A DNA stretch of 64,000 nucleotides from Hymenobacter pini (lineage in GTDB: Bacteria; Bacteroidota; Bacteroidia; Cytophagales; Hymenobacteraceae), in the NCBI RefSeq assembly GCF_020421205.1, contig NZ_JAIZZH010000005.1:248001-312000 (forward strand), given 5' to 3'. The notes below the pieces were generated by a model, which saw nothing but the letters and a program-made list of their open reading frames with translations, did not search any database and was not told where the DNA came from. This document shows positions 49,657 through 56,954 of this stretch, one piece after another. The number at the start of each line of letters is the position of its first letter. Position 1 is the stretch's first letter. Position numbers and translations under genes: made by a program.

Positions 49657-50166
49657 ATGTCTCCTCTTTTTCTCTTCCTCACGTTTGTGGCGCTGCTGAG
49701 CGCGTTGGGGGTGGTATTTGCCAAAAACCCGGTGCACAGCGTCCTGTTCCTGATTCTGACGTTCTTCTCACTGTCGGGGCACTATCTGCTGCTGAATGCG
49801 CAGTTTCTGGCGGCCGTGAACATCATCGTGTACGCCGGGGCCATCATGGTGCTGTTCCTGTTCGTGATTATGTTCCTGAACCTGAACGTGGACACCGAGC
49901 CGCACAAACCCGCGCTGGCTAAAATTGCAGCAGCCGTGGCCGGGGGCTCCCTCCTGCTGGTGCTGGTGGCCGCGCTGAAAGACGTGCGCCCCACCGGGGC
50001 CGACCTCGCCACCCTCGACTCGCAGATTGGCATGGTAGACCGCCTGGGCATTAAGCTCTACACCGAGTTTCTGCTCCCCTTTGAGCTGGCCTCCGTGCTG
50101 TTCCTCATTGCCATGGTAGGTGCCGTAATGCTCGGCAAACGCGAGGTAGGCGAACGGAATTTCTAG
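49657..50166 (+). CDS. nuoJ: NADH-quinone oxidoreductase subunit J
   Basis: 169 residues, five membrane helices, with the conserved third helix NIIVYAGAIMVLFLFVIMFL containing the pi-bulge region. The last gene of the first nuo block; nuoK is 2.6 kb away past other genes, whereas J and K are normally adjacent. Confidence 0.94.
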   Translation: MSPLFLFLTFVALLSALGVVFAKNPVHSVLFLILTFFSLSGHYLLLNAQFLAAVNIIVYAGAIMVLFLFVIMFLNLNVDTEPHKPALAKIAAAVAGGSLLLVLVAALKDVRPTGADLATLDSQIGMVDRLGIKLYTEFLLPFELASVLFLIAMVGAVMLGKREVGERNF

Positions 50167-50242
50167 TTGCATTCATCTACTCTGGTAGATACCAAGCGCG
50201 GCGGCTGATGTATCAGCCGCCGCGCTTTTTTATGTTTATCAA

Positions 50243-50821
50243 ATGGATTTTAACACCCTAGCCGAATACACCGCAGCCTGTCAGCTGCATTACGAGGAGT
50301 TCTTTGGAACACCAGGCCGAAAAATCATTTGGCGCGCTGGGCCTGTTGAGAAGCTGCATCCTTATTTCTACCTGTTGGAATTTGCTCCAACTACAGAGGA
50401 ATCAGCGTGGACGTATTGCACCGTTGGTATGTCGTTAGATAGGCCAGCCGAAAGATCTATTGAATTATTTATTTTATCACCGCAGCAAGATGAGTCGTTA
50501 GCAGAGCTACTGCTTTTATGCGCCTCCTTTCACCGTAACAGCGCACAACTTGATCTTAACCACACAGTGAATATTGGGCGGCCGTGGTTAGCTGACTCCT
50601 GCTGCGACCACGCTTTTATCTCGCTACCATATCTGCACGGCGAAGCATTGGAGCTACTTGATTTTGCCAGCATCACAACTCATTGCTACTGGCTCATTCC
50701 GATAACTGAAGCGTAGAGAGACTACAAGAGTCAGCATGGAGCAGAGGCACTGGAGCACCTCTTCGAGCAGCAGGAATTGGATTACCTCAACCCAAAACGT
50801 AGCTGCCTGATTTCCTCCTAA
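50243..50821 (+). pseudogene. Suppressor-of-fused-like (SUFU) gene with in-frame amber
   Basis: Codons 1-157 (50243-50713) read as a bacterial SUFU-domain protein: AEYTAACQLHYEEFFGTPGR, LDLNHTVNIGRPWLADSCCD, HAFISLPYLHGEALELL and CYWLIPITEA. A TAG at 50714-50716 stops it, but the same frame continues as RDYKSQHGAEALEHLFEQ and QELDYLNPKRSCLIS to TAA at 50819, which is the family's usual C-terminus. One change, GAG to TAG, explains it. The coding content before the stop is undamaged, so the break looks recent, or a sequencing error. SUFU function in bacteria is unknown; relatives occur near toxin-immunity loci. Confidence 0.8.
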
Positions 50822-50864
50822 ACTAACAGCGGCCCCCGAGTACTCGGGGGCCGCTGTTAGTTTA
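50819..50864. terminator. 46-bp perfect palindrome
   Basis: TAAACTAACAGCGGCCCCCG and on is perfectly self-complementary over 50819-50864 with the centre at GAGTACTC, and no loop. It contains the stop of the SUFU reading frame. It lies between converging genes and probably terminates both ways, but an unlooped 23-bp arm is longer than most terminators. Confidence 0.8.
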
Positions 50865-50881
50865 CGGCTCTCCACAACTGC

Positions 50882-51247
50882 CTATTCCGTTTCCGCGCTG
50901 CGGCGGCGCATCCAGGCGGGGCCGGTACAGACGCCTTCCATTTTCTGGCGGAACTTCTCCTTTTCCTCAGGGGTGAGACACTCGAGGCGGTTTTCCATCT
51001 GGTGCTTCCACTGCCGGCGTTTGCGGGCCCAGTCGGCGCGGTGGCCGCGGCCGCCCCAGCCGTTGAACAGGATACGGGAGAGCACCAGCAGCCCCATGGC
51101 CTGCCAGATGCTGATGGCGGGCACGGCAAACAGGTCGGGCAGCAGCCAGTTCCACAGCCGCATGGTCACGTAGCCCACTACGGTCAGGAACAGGACAATC
51201 AGCAACAGTATTTTAAGGCCGCGCAGCAGCCAAAAAGAGAGTTTCAT
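50882..51247 (-). CDS. Membrane protein paired with ECF sigma factor
   Basis: 121 residues with two hydrophobic helices (LKILLLIVLFLTVVGYVTM near residue 11 and ISIWQAMGLLVLSRILF near 46), then a Gly-Trp-Gly-Gly-Arg stretch and a charged tail (LECLTPEEKEKFRQKMEG). Relatives of this shape sit after sigma factor genes in Bacteroidota. It could be a membrane anchor or regulator of the sigma factor, but it lacks a recognisable anti-sigma zinc motif. Transcribed after the sigma gene with a 94-nt gap containing simple repeats. Confidence 0.65.
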   Translation of the reverse strand: MKLSFWLLRGLKILLLIVLFLTVVGYVTMRLWNWLLPDLFAVPAISIWQAMGLLVLSRILFNGWGGRGHRADWARKRRQWKHQMENRLECLTPEEKEKFRQKMEGVCTGPAWMRRRSAETE

Positions 51248-51345
51248 TTCAGTTATCAGTTATTCGTTGCCAGTTGTCAGGAAACGGTGATTAGCCTCAT
51301 CACTAGCTGCGAACTAATAACGAGCAACCAGTCATCAGCAACTAA
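51248..51345. repeat. Imperfect inverted repeat between sigma gene and partner
   Basis: AGTTATCAGTTATTCGTTGC and on (51251-51280) faces an imperfect reverse complement (ACTAATAACGAGCAACCAGT, 51313-51332). The units resemble the TTGCCAGTT repeat of the nuoG-nuoH gap. It occupies nearly all of the 94-nt spacer. Confidence 0.55.
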
Positions 51346-51947
51346 TCAGTGAACAGTTCGGTGTAGAGGGTGCGCAGGCGTTTGCGCAGGTGTTGCACGG
51401 CATAGTGCTTGCGCGAAATCAGCGTTTTGAGGGGTACGCCGGTTTCCTCTTCCATCTCGCGGAAGCTTTTGTCTTCCAACTCGTGCCAGATAAATACCTC
51501 GCGCTGGGCTGCCGGCAACTCGGCCAGTGCATCAGTGAGAGCCTCCATTAGGGTTTCGCGCAGCAGCCGGTTTTCGGGGGCATCGTCCACGGCGGGCAAA
51601 ATATCAGCCAGCAGCAGGGCATTTTCATCCCCATCCGTGGCAAAGGCAGACAGCTCGTTTTCCAGCGAAACGGGCTTTTTCTTGCGGTAGAGGTCAGTAA
51701 TCTTGTTGCGGGCTACCCGGAACAACCAAGCGGCGGCCTGCTCCACCGGTTTCATCAATCGGTAGCTTTCTACCAATTCCGCGAAAACGTCCTGCAGCAC
51801 GTCTTCGGCCTCGGCTTCATCGGGAATGCGGCGGCGGATAAAAGCCAGCAGCCGCTTACGCTGGGTGCGCACGGCTTCCTGAATCTGCAGGTCCTGGTGG
51901 CCGGCCGTCATCCGTGAGGCGTCAAGAGGTAGAGCGAGGGTTTCCAT
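51342..51947 (-). CDS. ECF-type RNA polymerase sigma factor
   Basis: 201 residues. Region 2: LAFIRRRIPDEAEAEDVLQD with AWLFRVARNKITDLYRKKK; region 4: ELPAAQREVFIWHELEDKSF with REMEEETGVPLKTLISRKHY (helix-turn-helix). An acidic linker joins them. Together with the downstream membrane protein it forms a two-gene unit opposite in direction to nuo. The target promoters are unknown; no anti-sigma factor is recognisable. Confidence 0.92.
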   Translation of the reverse strand: METLALPLDASRMTAGHQDLQIQEAVRTQRKRLLAFIRRRIPDEAEAEDVLQDVFAELVESYRLMKPVEQAAAWLFRVARNKITDLYRKKKPVSLENELSAFATDGDENALLLADILPAVDDAPENRLLRETLMEALTDALAELPAAQREVFIWHELEDKSFREMEEETGVPLKTLISRKHYAVQHLRKRLRTLYTELFTD

Positions 51948-52075
51948 TCTGCACAGGCAGACGGAATGCGCCGGAAGATACTTTACCGGCTGCTGAAATT
52001 TATTTTGGGTAGATAATAAAAGCCCGTCATTCCTCGGCTTCGCTCGAAATGGCGTTCTGTTGCCGAGGAGCCTTC

Positions 52076-52537
52076 CTACAAAAAGTGGTATAGGAACGTG
52101 ATGATGCCGGTATAGGCAGGTTTACGCTGGCCTTCAATTTCGAGAATTACTTCGATGCGGGCTTTGGCAATGCCGCGCAGGTCTTTCACGGACAGCAGCT
52201 TGGCGCGCAGCCGCACTTGGCTGTCGACCGTCACGGCCTGGTTGAAGCGCAAACTTTCAATTTCATAGTTCACCTGCATCTTCAGGTTTTCGATGTGCGC
52301 GATTCGCGTCCAGAGGTAGGGCAATACCGCTACCGTCAGGTAGCCGTGGGCAATGGTTGTACCGAAAGGTGACTCTGCTTTGGCGCGCTCCGGCTCGGTG
52401 TGAATCCACTGAGAATCAAGGGTAGCCACGGCAAACTGGTTGATTTGCTCTTGAGTAATGGTGAGCCAGGGGGATACACCCAACTCCTGACCTTCGTACT
52501 GTTGCAGGGAGGCCAGACTGTTAATGGTAATGCTCAT
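52076..52537 (-). CDS. MaoC-family hydratase/dehydratase
   Basis: 153 residues from MSITINSLASLQQYEGQELG (ATG 52537). Hot-dog fold hydratase: catalytic Asp/His set in FAVATLDSQWIHTEPERAKA and SPFGTTIAHGYLTVAVLPYL, the MaoC (R-specific enoyl-CoA hydratase) signature. Probably hydrates an enoyl-CoA. The gap to the sigma gene (51948-52075) holds a single GTCATTCCTCGGCTTCGCTC unit, a relative of the nuoI-J repeat. Confidence 0.85.
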   Translation of the reverse strand: MSITINSLASLQQYEGQELGVSPWLTITQEQINQFAVATLDSQWIHTEPERAKAESPFGTTIAHGYLTVAVLPYLWTRIAHIENLKMQVNYEIESLRFNQAVTVDSQVRLRAKLLSVKDLRGIAKARIEVILEIEGQRKPAYTGIITFLYHFL

Positions 52538-52715
52538 GGGAGGGAGTGATATACAGTTGAAGGGAGCTAAAGTACGGCTTGTGGGCGGTACCCAAGCCAG
52601 CAAGCTTGTTTTGCCGCCGGGCGCAGATGGAAGCTTCGCCAAAGCCAGCGAATCTTCGCCCCGCAACTGGGGGGATTGCCTTAACTTAAAGGGTGGCGTT
52701 TTCCGATTTTAGGGC

Positions 52716-52723
52716 TACTTTTG
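52716..52723 (+). promoter_or_regulatory. TAnnTTTG -7 box upstream of nuoK
   Basis: TACTTTTG, exact match, 63 nt before nuoK in the divergent gap with the MaoC gene. It would give the nuoK-N block its own promoter, which it needs because the block is cut off from nuoA-J. Confidence 0.5.
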
Positions 52724-52786
52724 CCAGCTAATTGCCCCGTTGTGCCACTGGCCGTTGGGGCGTTGTTTCGCCGTCAGCCCTTCCGC

Positions 52787-53119
52787 ATGAACCCGAACAT
52801 ACCCGAGGTTATCCAAACGGTTCCGCTTCATTATTACGTCTTCTTTGCCGCCACGCTGTTCAGCATCGGGGTACTGGGCGTGCTTACCCGGCGTAACGCC
52901 ATCATCATATTTATGTGCGTGGAGTTGATGCTCAACGCCGTAAACGTGCTGCTGACGGCCTTTTCGGCCTACCGCGCCGATGCCAACGGGCAGGTATTCG
53001 TGTTCTTCATCATGGCTGTAGCCGCCGCCGAAGTGGCCGTGGGTCTGGCCATTATTGTGATGATTTACCGGAATCTGCAGAATACCGACGTTAACCTGCT
53101 CAACCGCCTGAAATTCTAG
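52787..53119 (+). CDS. nuoK: NADH-quinone oxidoreductase subunit K
   Basis: 110 residues from MNPNIPEVIQTVPLHYYVFF (ATG 52787). Three membrane helices with the two buried Glu of the proton path (CVELMLNAVNV and VAAAEVAVGLAI). First gene of the second nuo block, with its own likely promoter. Confidence 0.96.
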   Translation: MNPNIPEVIQTVPLHYYVFFAATLFSIGVLGVLTRRNAIIIFMCVELMLNAVNVLLTAFSAYRADANGQVFVFFIMAVAAAEVAVGLAIIVMIYRNLQNTDVNLLNRLKF

Positions 53120-53122
53120 GTA

Positions 53123-53202
53123 AGGGACTCAGAAGCTTAGGGACTTAGGGACTTGCCATTGGCCGGTCTGAGTTCCCAGGTCCCCGAGTCCCCAAGTCCC
53201 TG
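53123..53202. repeat. Repeat with inverted arms in the nuoK-nuoL gap
   Basis: The left half carries AGGGACT-type units (53123-53154) and the right half carries the reverse complement AGTCCCT/AGTCCCC units (53171-53202), imperfectly paired. It fills the 88-nt spacer between the nuoK stop and nuoL. Confidence 0.75.
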
Positions 53203-53207
53203 ACTAT

Positions 53208-55163
53208 ATGCAAGAACAAGTAATACCCGCTGCCGGCGCGCCGTACTCCACGTTTCTGTACGTGCTTATTCCGCTGCTGCCGTTTCTGGGCTTTCTGATT
53301 AACGGGCTGCTCAACCGCCGGCTGTCGGGCACGGTAGCGGGGCTGATTGGCTCGGCGGCGGTGCTGGGCTCGTTTGCCATTTCGCTCACGCTGTTCCTGA
53401 ACTTCCAGTATCCCTACACCGTCACGCTGTTCGACTGGATTACGGTCGGTTCGCTGCAGATTCCGTTCAGCTACCAGATTGACCAGCTTAGCCTGATTAT
53501 GCTGCTGCTGGTAACGGGCGTGGGCTTCCTGATTCACGTGTACAGCATCGGCTACATGCACCACGATGAGAACGTGGGCAAGTTTTTCAGCTTCTTGAAC
53601 CTGTTCGTTTTCAGCATGCTGGTGCTGGTATTGGGCTCCAACTTTGTGATTCTGTTCATCGGTTGGGAAGGCGTGGGGCTGTGCTCCTACTTGCTCATCG
53701 GCTTCTGGAACAAGAACACCGCCTATAACAACGCCGCCAAGAAAGCCTTCATCATCAACCGCGTGGGTGACCTGGGCTTCCTGCTGGGTATCTTCCTGAT
53801 TTACGCCGCCTTTGGCTCCGTACAGTTCGGCGAAGTATTCCAGAAGGCTCACCTCAACCAGTTTGGCCCTTACTCGGTGAGCATCGTCACGGTGATTACG
53901 CTGCTGCTGTTCGTGGGTGCTACCGGTAAATCGGCCCAGCTGCCGCTTTATACCTGGCTGCCCGACGCCATGGCTGGCCCCACCCCGGTTTCGGCCCTGA
54001 TTCACGCCGCTACCATGGTAACGGCCGGTATCTACATGATTTTGCGCGCCAACGTGCTGTTCACGCTGGCCCCCGATACCCTCGAAGTTATTGCCATCAT
54101 TGGCGCGGCTACAGCTTTGTTTGCCGCCACCATCGGCCTGGCCCAGAACGACATTAAAAAGGTGCTGGCTTATTCCACCGTTTCGCAGCTGGGCTACATG
54201 TTCCTGGCGCTGGGCGTGATGGGCTACAGCACTTCCCTGTTCCACGTGCTCACGCACGCCTTCTTCAAGGCCCTGATGTTCCTGGGCGCGGGCTCCGTGA
54301 TTCACGCTATGAGCAACGAGCAGGACATGCGCCGTATGGGCGGCCTGCGCAAAGCCTTGCCCATTACGTTCATCACCTTCTTCGTAGGCTGTCTGGCCAT
54401 TGCCGGTATCCCACCCTTCTCGGGCTTCTTCTCCAAAGACGAAATCCTACTGCACGCCTTCGAGCACAGCAAGGCGCTGTATGCGGTGGGCCTGTTCACG
54501 GCTTTCCTGACGGCCTTCTACATGTTCCGTCTACTGTTCCTTACCTTCTTCGGCGAGTTCCGCGGCACTGAGGAGCAGAAACACCACCTGCACGAGTCGC
54601 CGGCTTCCATGACGCTGCCGCTCATCGTGCTGGCTATTCTGGCCGCCGTGGGTGGTTTCATGAACGCGCCTTTCTTCCTGGGTGAGGAAAACGCCTACCT
54701 AGCCAACTATCTCGCGCCGCTGTTCACTTATTCCAAGCAGCTGAACCCGGCTGCCTTCGGTGTGCACGCCGACCACGCCACCGAGCTCATGCTCATCGGC
54801 CTCTCGGTGGGCGCGGGCGTGCTGGGCATCATCCTGGCCTACGTGCAGTACGTGAGCCGCGGGGTGCGCCCGGTGGAAAATGGCGAGTCGCGCGGTTTTC
54901 TCGAAAACCTGATTTACCATAAGTACTACATCGACGAGCTGTACAACGCCCTGTTCGTGCGCCCCATCATGTGGCTCTCGCGTGGCCTGTTCCGCTACGT
55001 GGAAAACGGCATCATCGACCCCATCGTGAACGGCTTCGGCCGCCTGACCATGGGCGGAGGCCAGCTCCTGCGCTACGTGCAAACCGGCTCCGTGGAAACC
55101 TACCTTATCCTGATGGTGGTGGGCATCGTGCTGGTGATGGCGCTGAACTACGTGAAGTTTTAG
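53208..55163 (+). CDS. nuoL: NADH-quinone oxidoreductase subunit L
   Basis: 651 residues, the largest antiporter-like subunit, about 16 helices plus the long lateral helix at the C-terminus. Family motifs: VGVGFLIHVYSIGYMHHDEN, NFVILFIGWEGVGLCSYLLI, GATGKSAQLPLYTWLPDAMA with the pump Lys, and GPTPVSALIHAATMVTAG. Complete. A small unrelated gene follows 4 nt after the stop. Confidence 0.97.
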   Translation: MQEQVIPAAGAPYSTFLYVLIPLLPFLGFLINGLLNRRLSGTVAGLIGSAAVLGSFAISLTLFLNFQYPYTVTLFDWITVGSLQIPFSYQIDQLSLIMLLLVTGVGFLIHVYSIGYMHHDENVGKFFSFLNLFVFSMLVLVLGSNFVILFIGWEGVGLCSYLLIGFWNKNTAYNNAAKKAFIINRVGDLGFLLGIFLIYAAFGSVQFGEVFQKAHLNQFGPYSVSIVTVITLLLFVGATGKSAQLPLYTWLPDAMAGPTPVSALIHAATMVTAGIYMILRANVLFTLAPDTLEVIAIIGAATALFAATIGLAQNDIKKVLAYSTVSQLGYMFLALGVMGYSTSLFHVLTHAFFKALMFLGAGSVIHAMSNEQDMRRMGGLRKALPITFITFFVGCLAIAGIPPFSGFFSKDEILLHAFEHSKALYAVGLFTAFLTAFYMFRLLFLTFFGEFRGTEEQKHHLHESPASMTLPLIVLAILAAVGGFMNAPFFLGEENAYLANYLAPLFTYSKQLNPAAFGVHADHATELMLIGLSVGAGVLGIILAYVQYVSRGVRPVENGESRGFLENLIYHKYYIDELYNALFVRPIMWLSRGLFRYVENGIIDPIVNGFGRLTMGGGQLLRYVQTGSVETYLILMVVGIVLVMALNYVKF

Positions 55164-55167
55164 GTGT

Positions 55168-55437
55168 ATGCTGGGCGTCCTGTTTTTAGCGGATGTTTTT
55201 GAGCCAGGAGTTTCCTTCCCAGGAATCCTGCTTGCATTAGCTTGCTACCTGATGCCCGCTATTATCGGCCGCGACCAGCAAAACATCCGCGGCATATTCC
55301 TTCTGAATTTACTTCTGGGCTGGACTATCATCGGATGGTTTTTCGCCTTACATCTTGCGCTTAAAGTGTCGTTTGCTGACCGGGAAGCAGTTGCTTCTCG
55401 TCGGCTCGGACGTCATCGGAACAACCTGATTAGCTAA
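55168..55437 (+). CDS. Superinfection-immunity-like small membrane protein
   Basis: 89 residues with two hydrophobic helices. The core LLALACYLMPAIIGRDQQNI then RGIFLLNLLLGWTIIGWFFA matches the superinfection immunity family (Imm_superinfect), whose prototype in phage T4 blocks DNA injection by a second phage. It lies between nuoL and nuoM, 4 nt after the first and overlapping the second by one base (TAATG at 55435-55439), so it is translated with complex I. Whether it acts in phage exclusion or in membrane assembly is unknown. Confidence 0.75.
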   Translation: MLGVLFLADVFEPGVSFPGILLALACYLMPAIIGRDQQNIRGIFLLNLLLGWTIIGWFFALHLALKVSFADREAVASRRLGRHRNNLIS

Positions 55438-56906
55438 TGCTGACTGTCCTTCTTCTACTCTGGCCCGTGGCGGCCGCCCTGCTGCTGCACTTCTTCAAAG
55501 GCCGTGCGGCCCGGGTTCCGGCGCTGGGCGCGGCCCTGGTTGAATTTGCGCTGGCAGCTTATGCCGCCTTCACCTTCAATGCCAACCACAGCGGCCAATT
55601 TTCCTACAACCTCAACTGGATTCCCTCGGCGGGCATTCAGTTTGCGGTGGGTATGGACGGGCTGAGCCTGCTGCTGGTGCTGCTGACGGCCGTGCTGGTG
55701 CCGGTTATCCTGCTGAGCGCCTTCCGCCGCAACTTCGAGAACGAGTCGGTGTTTTACGCGCTGGTGCTGTTCATGCAAACCGGGCTGGTGGGCGTGTTCA
55801 CGGCCCAGGATGCTTTCCTGTTCTACTTCATGTGGGAAGTGGCCCTGATTCCGATTTACTTCCTGGCCGGCGTGTGGGGCGGCGTGAACCGGGCCCGCGT
55901 CACGTTCAAGTTCTTCCTGTACACCATCATCGGCTCGCTGTTCATGCTGGCCGGCTTCGTGTACCTCTACTTCCAGACCGGCCCTTCGGCCGACGGCCTC
56001 TCGGCTCACAACTCGGCGCTGGCTTCGTTCTACAATCTGAACCTGCCGGCCGCAACGCAGGTGTGGCTGTTCTGGCTGATTTTTGCGGCCTTTGCCGTGA
56101 AGATGCCCATCTTCCCCTTCCACACCTGGCAGCCCGACACCTACACCGAGGCCCCGGCCCCGGCTACTATGCTGCTCTCGGGCATTATGCTGAAAATGGG
56201 TATCTACGGCTGCATGCGCTGGCTGCTGCCGGTGGTGCCGGTAGGCACTGATTATTGGCAGAAACTGGTACTGATTCTGGCCATCATCGGCATCATCTAC
56301 GGCGCCATCATTGCCATCCGCCAACAGGACGCGAAGCGGCTCATTGCCTACTCGTCCCTGTCGCACGTGGGTTTGATGATTGCCGGCGTGTTCTCCCTGA
56401 CCCAGATGGGCATGCAGGGTGCCAGCATTCAGATGCTGGCTCACGGTGTGAACGTGGTGGGCATGTTCTTCATTGCCGACGCCATTGAGCGCCGCACCGG
56501 CACCCGCAACATTGCTGACTTGGGCGGCCTCACCCGCAAAGCGCCCGTGCTCACGGTGTGCTTCCTGGTGCTGCTGCTGGGCACGGTGGCCCTGCCCCTC
56601 ACCAACGGTTTCGTGGGCGAGTTCCTGCTGCTGGGCGGCGTGTACCAGTTCAACCACTGGATGGGCGCCGTAGCTGGCGTAACCATCATTCTGGGCGCGG
56701 TGTACCTGTTGCGCATGTTCCAGCGCGTGATGCTCGGCCCCGATTCGTCGTTCACCGAAACCTTCACCGACCTTACTGGCTCGGAGCTGGCCCTGCTGGT
56801 GCCACTCATTGTGCTGGTATTCTGGATTGGCTTGTTCCCCAACACGTTCCTGCACCTGTCGGAAGGCAGCGTGATGAACATTCTGAACGAGGTAGTAAAA
56901 CGCTAA
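55437..56906 (+). CDS. nuoM: NADH-quinone oxidoreductase subunit M
   Basis: 489 residues, antiporter-like subunit with about 14 helices. Motifs FYFMWEVALIPIYFLAGVWG (pump Glu), FAVKMPIFPFHTWQPDTYTE (pump Lys) and APAPATMLLSGIMLKMGIYG. Start ATG overlaps the stop of the small upstream gene. Complete. Confidence 0.97.
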   Translation: MLTVLLLLWPVAAALLLHFFKGRAARVPALGAALVEFALAAYAAFTFNANHSGQFSYNLNWIPSAGIQFAVGMDGLSLLLVLLTAVLVPVILLSAFRRNFENESVFYALVLFMQTGLVGVFTAQDAFLFYFMWEVALIPIYFLAGVWGGVNRARVTFKFFLYTIIGSLFMLAGFVYLYFQTGPSADGLSAHNSALASFYNLNLPAATQVWLFWLIFAAFAVKMPIFPFHTWQPDTYTEAPAPATMLLSGIMLKMGIYGCMRWLLPVVPVGTDYWQKLVLILAIIGIIYGAIIAIRQQDAKRLIAYSSLSHVGLMIAGVFSLTQMGMQGASIQMLAHGVNVVGMFFIADAIERRTGTRNIADLGGLTRKAPVLTVCFLVLLLGTVALPLTNGFVGEFLLLGGVYQFNHWMGAVAGVTIILGAVYLLRMFQRVMLGPDSSFTETFTDLTGSELALLVPLIVLVFWIGLFPNTFLHLSEGSVMNILNEVVKR

Positions 56907-56954
56907 ACGGCTAGTGGTCTGCGGCCGAGCCCGTGGCAACTACATTCTCTGCTA

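Noticed and set aside
50714..50716. The TAG in the SUFU gene as a pyrrolysine or other recoded codon
   Set aside because: Nothing in the window suggests pyrrolysine machinery, and family members have an ordinary acidic residue near there. A nonsense mutation or base error is simpler.
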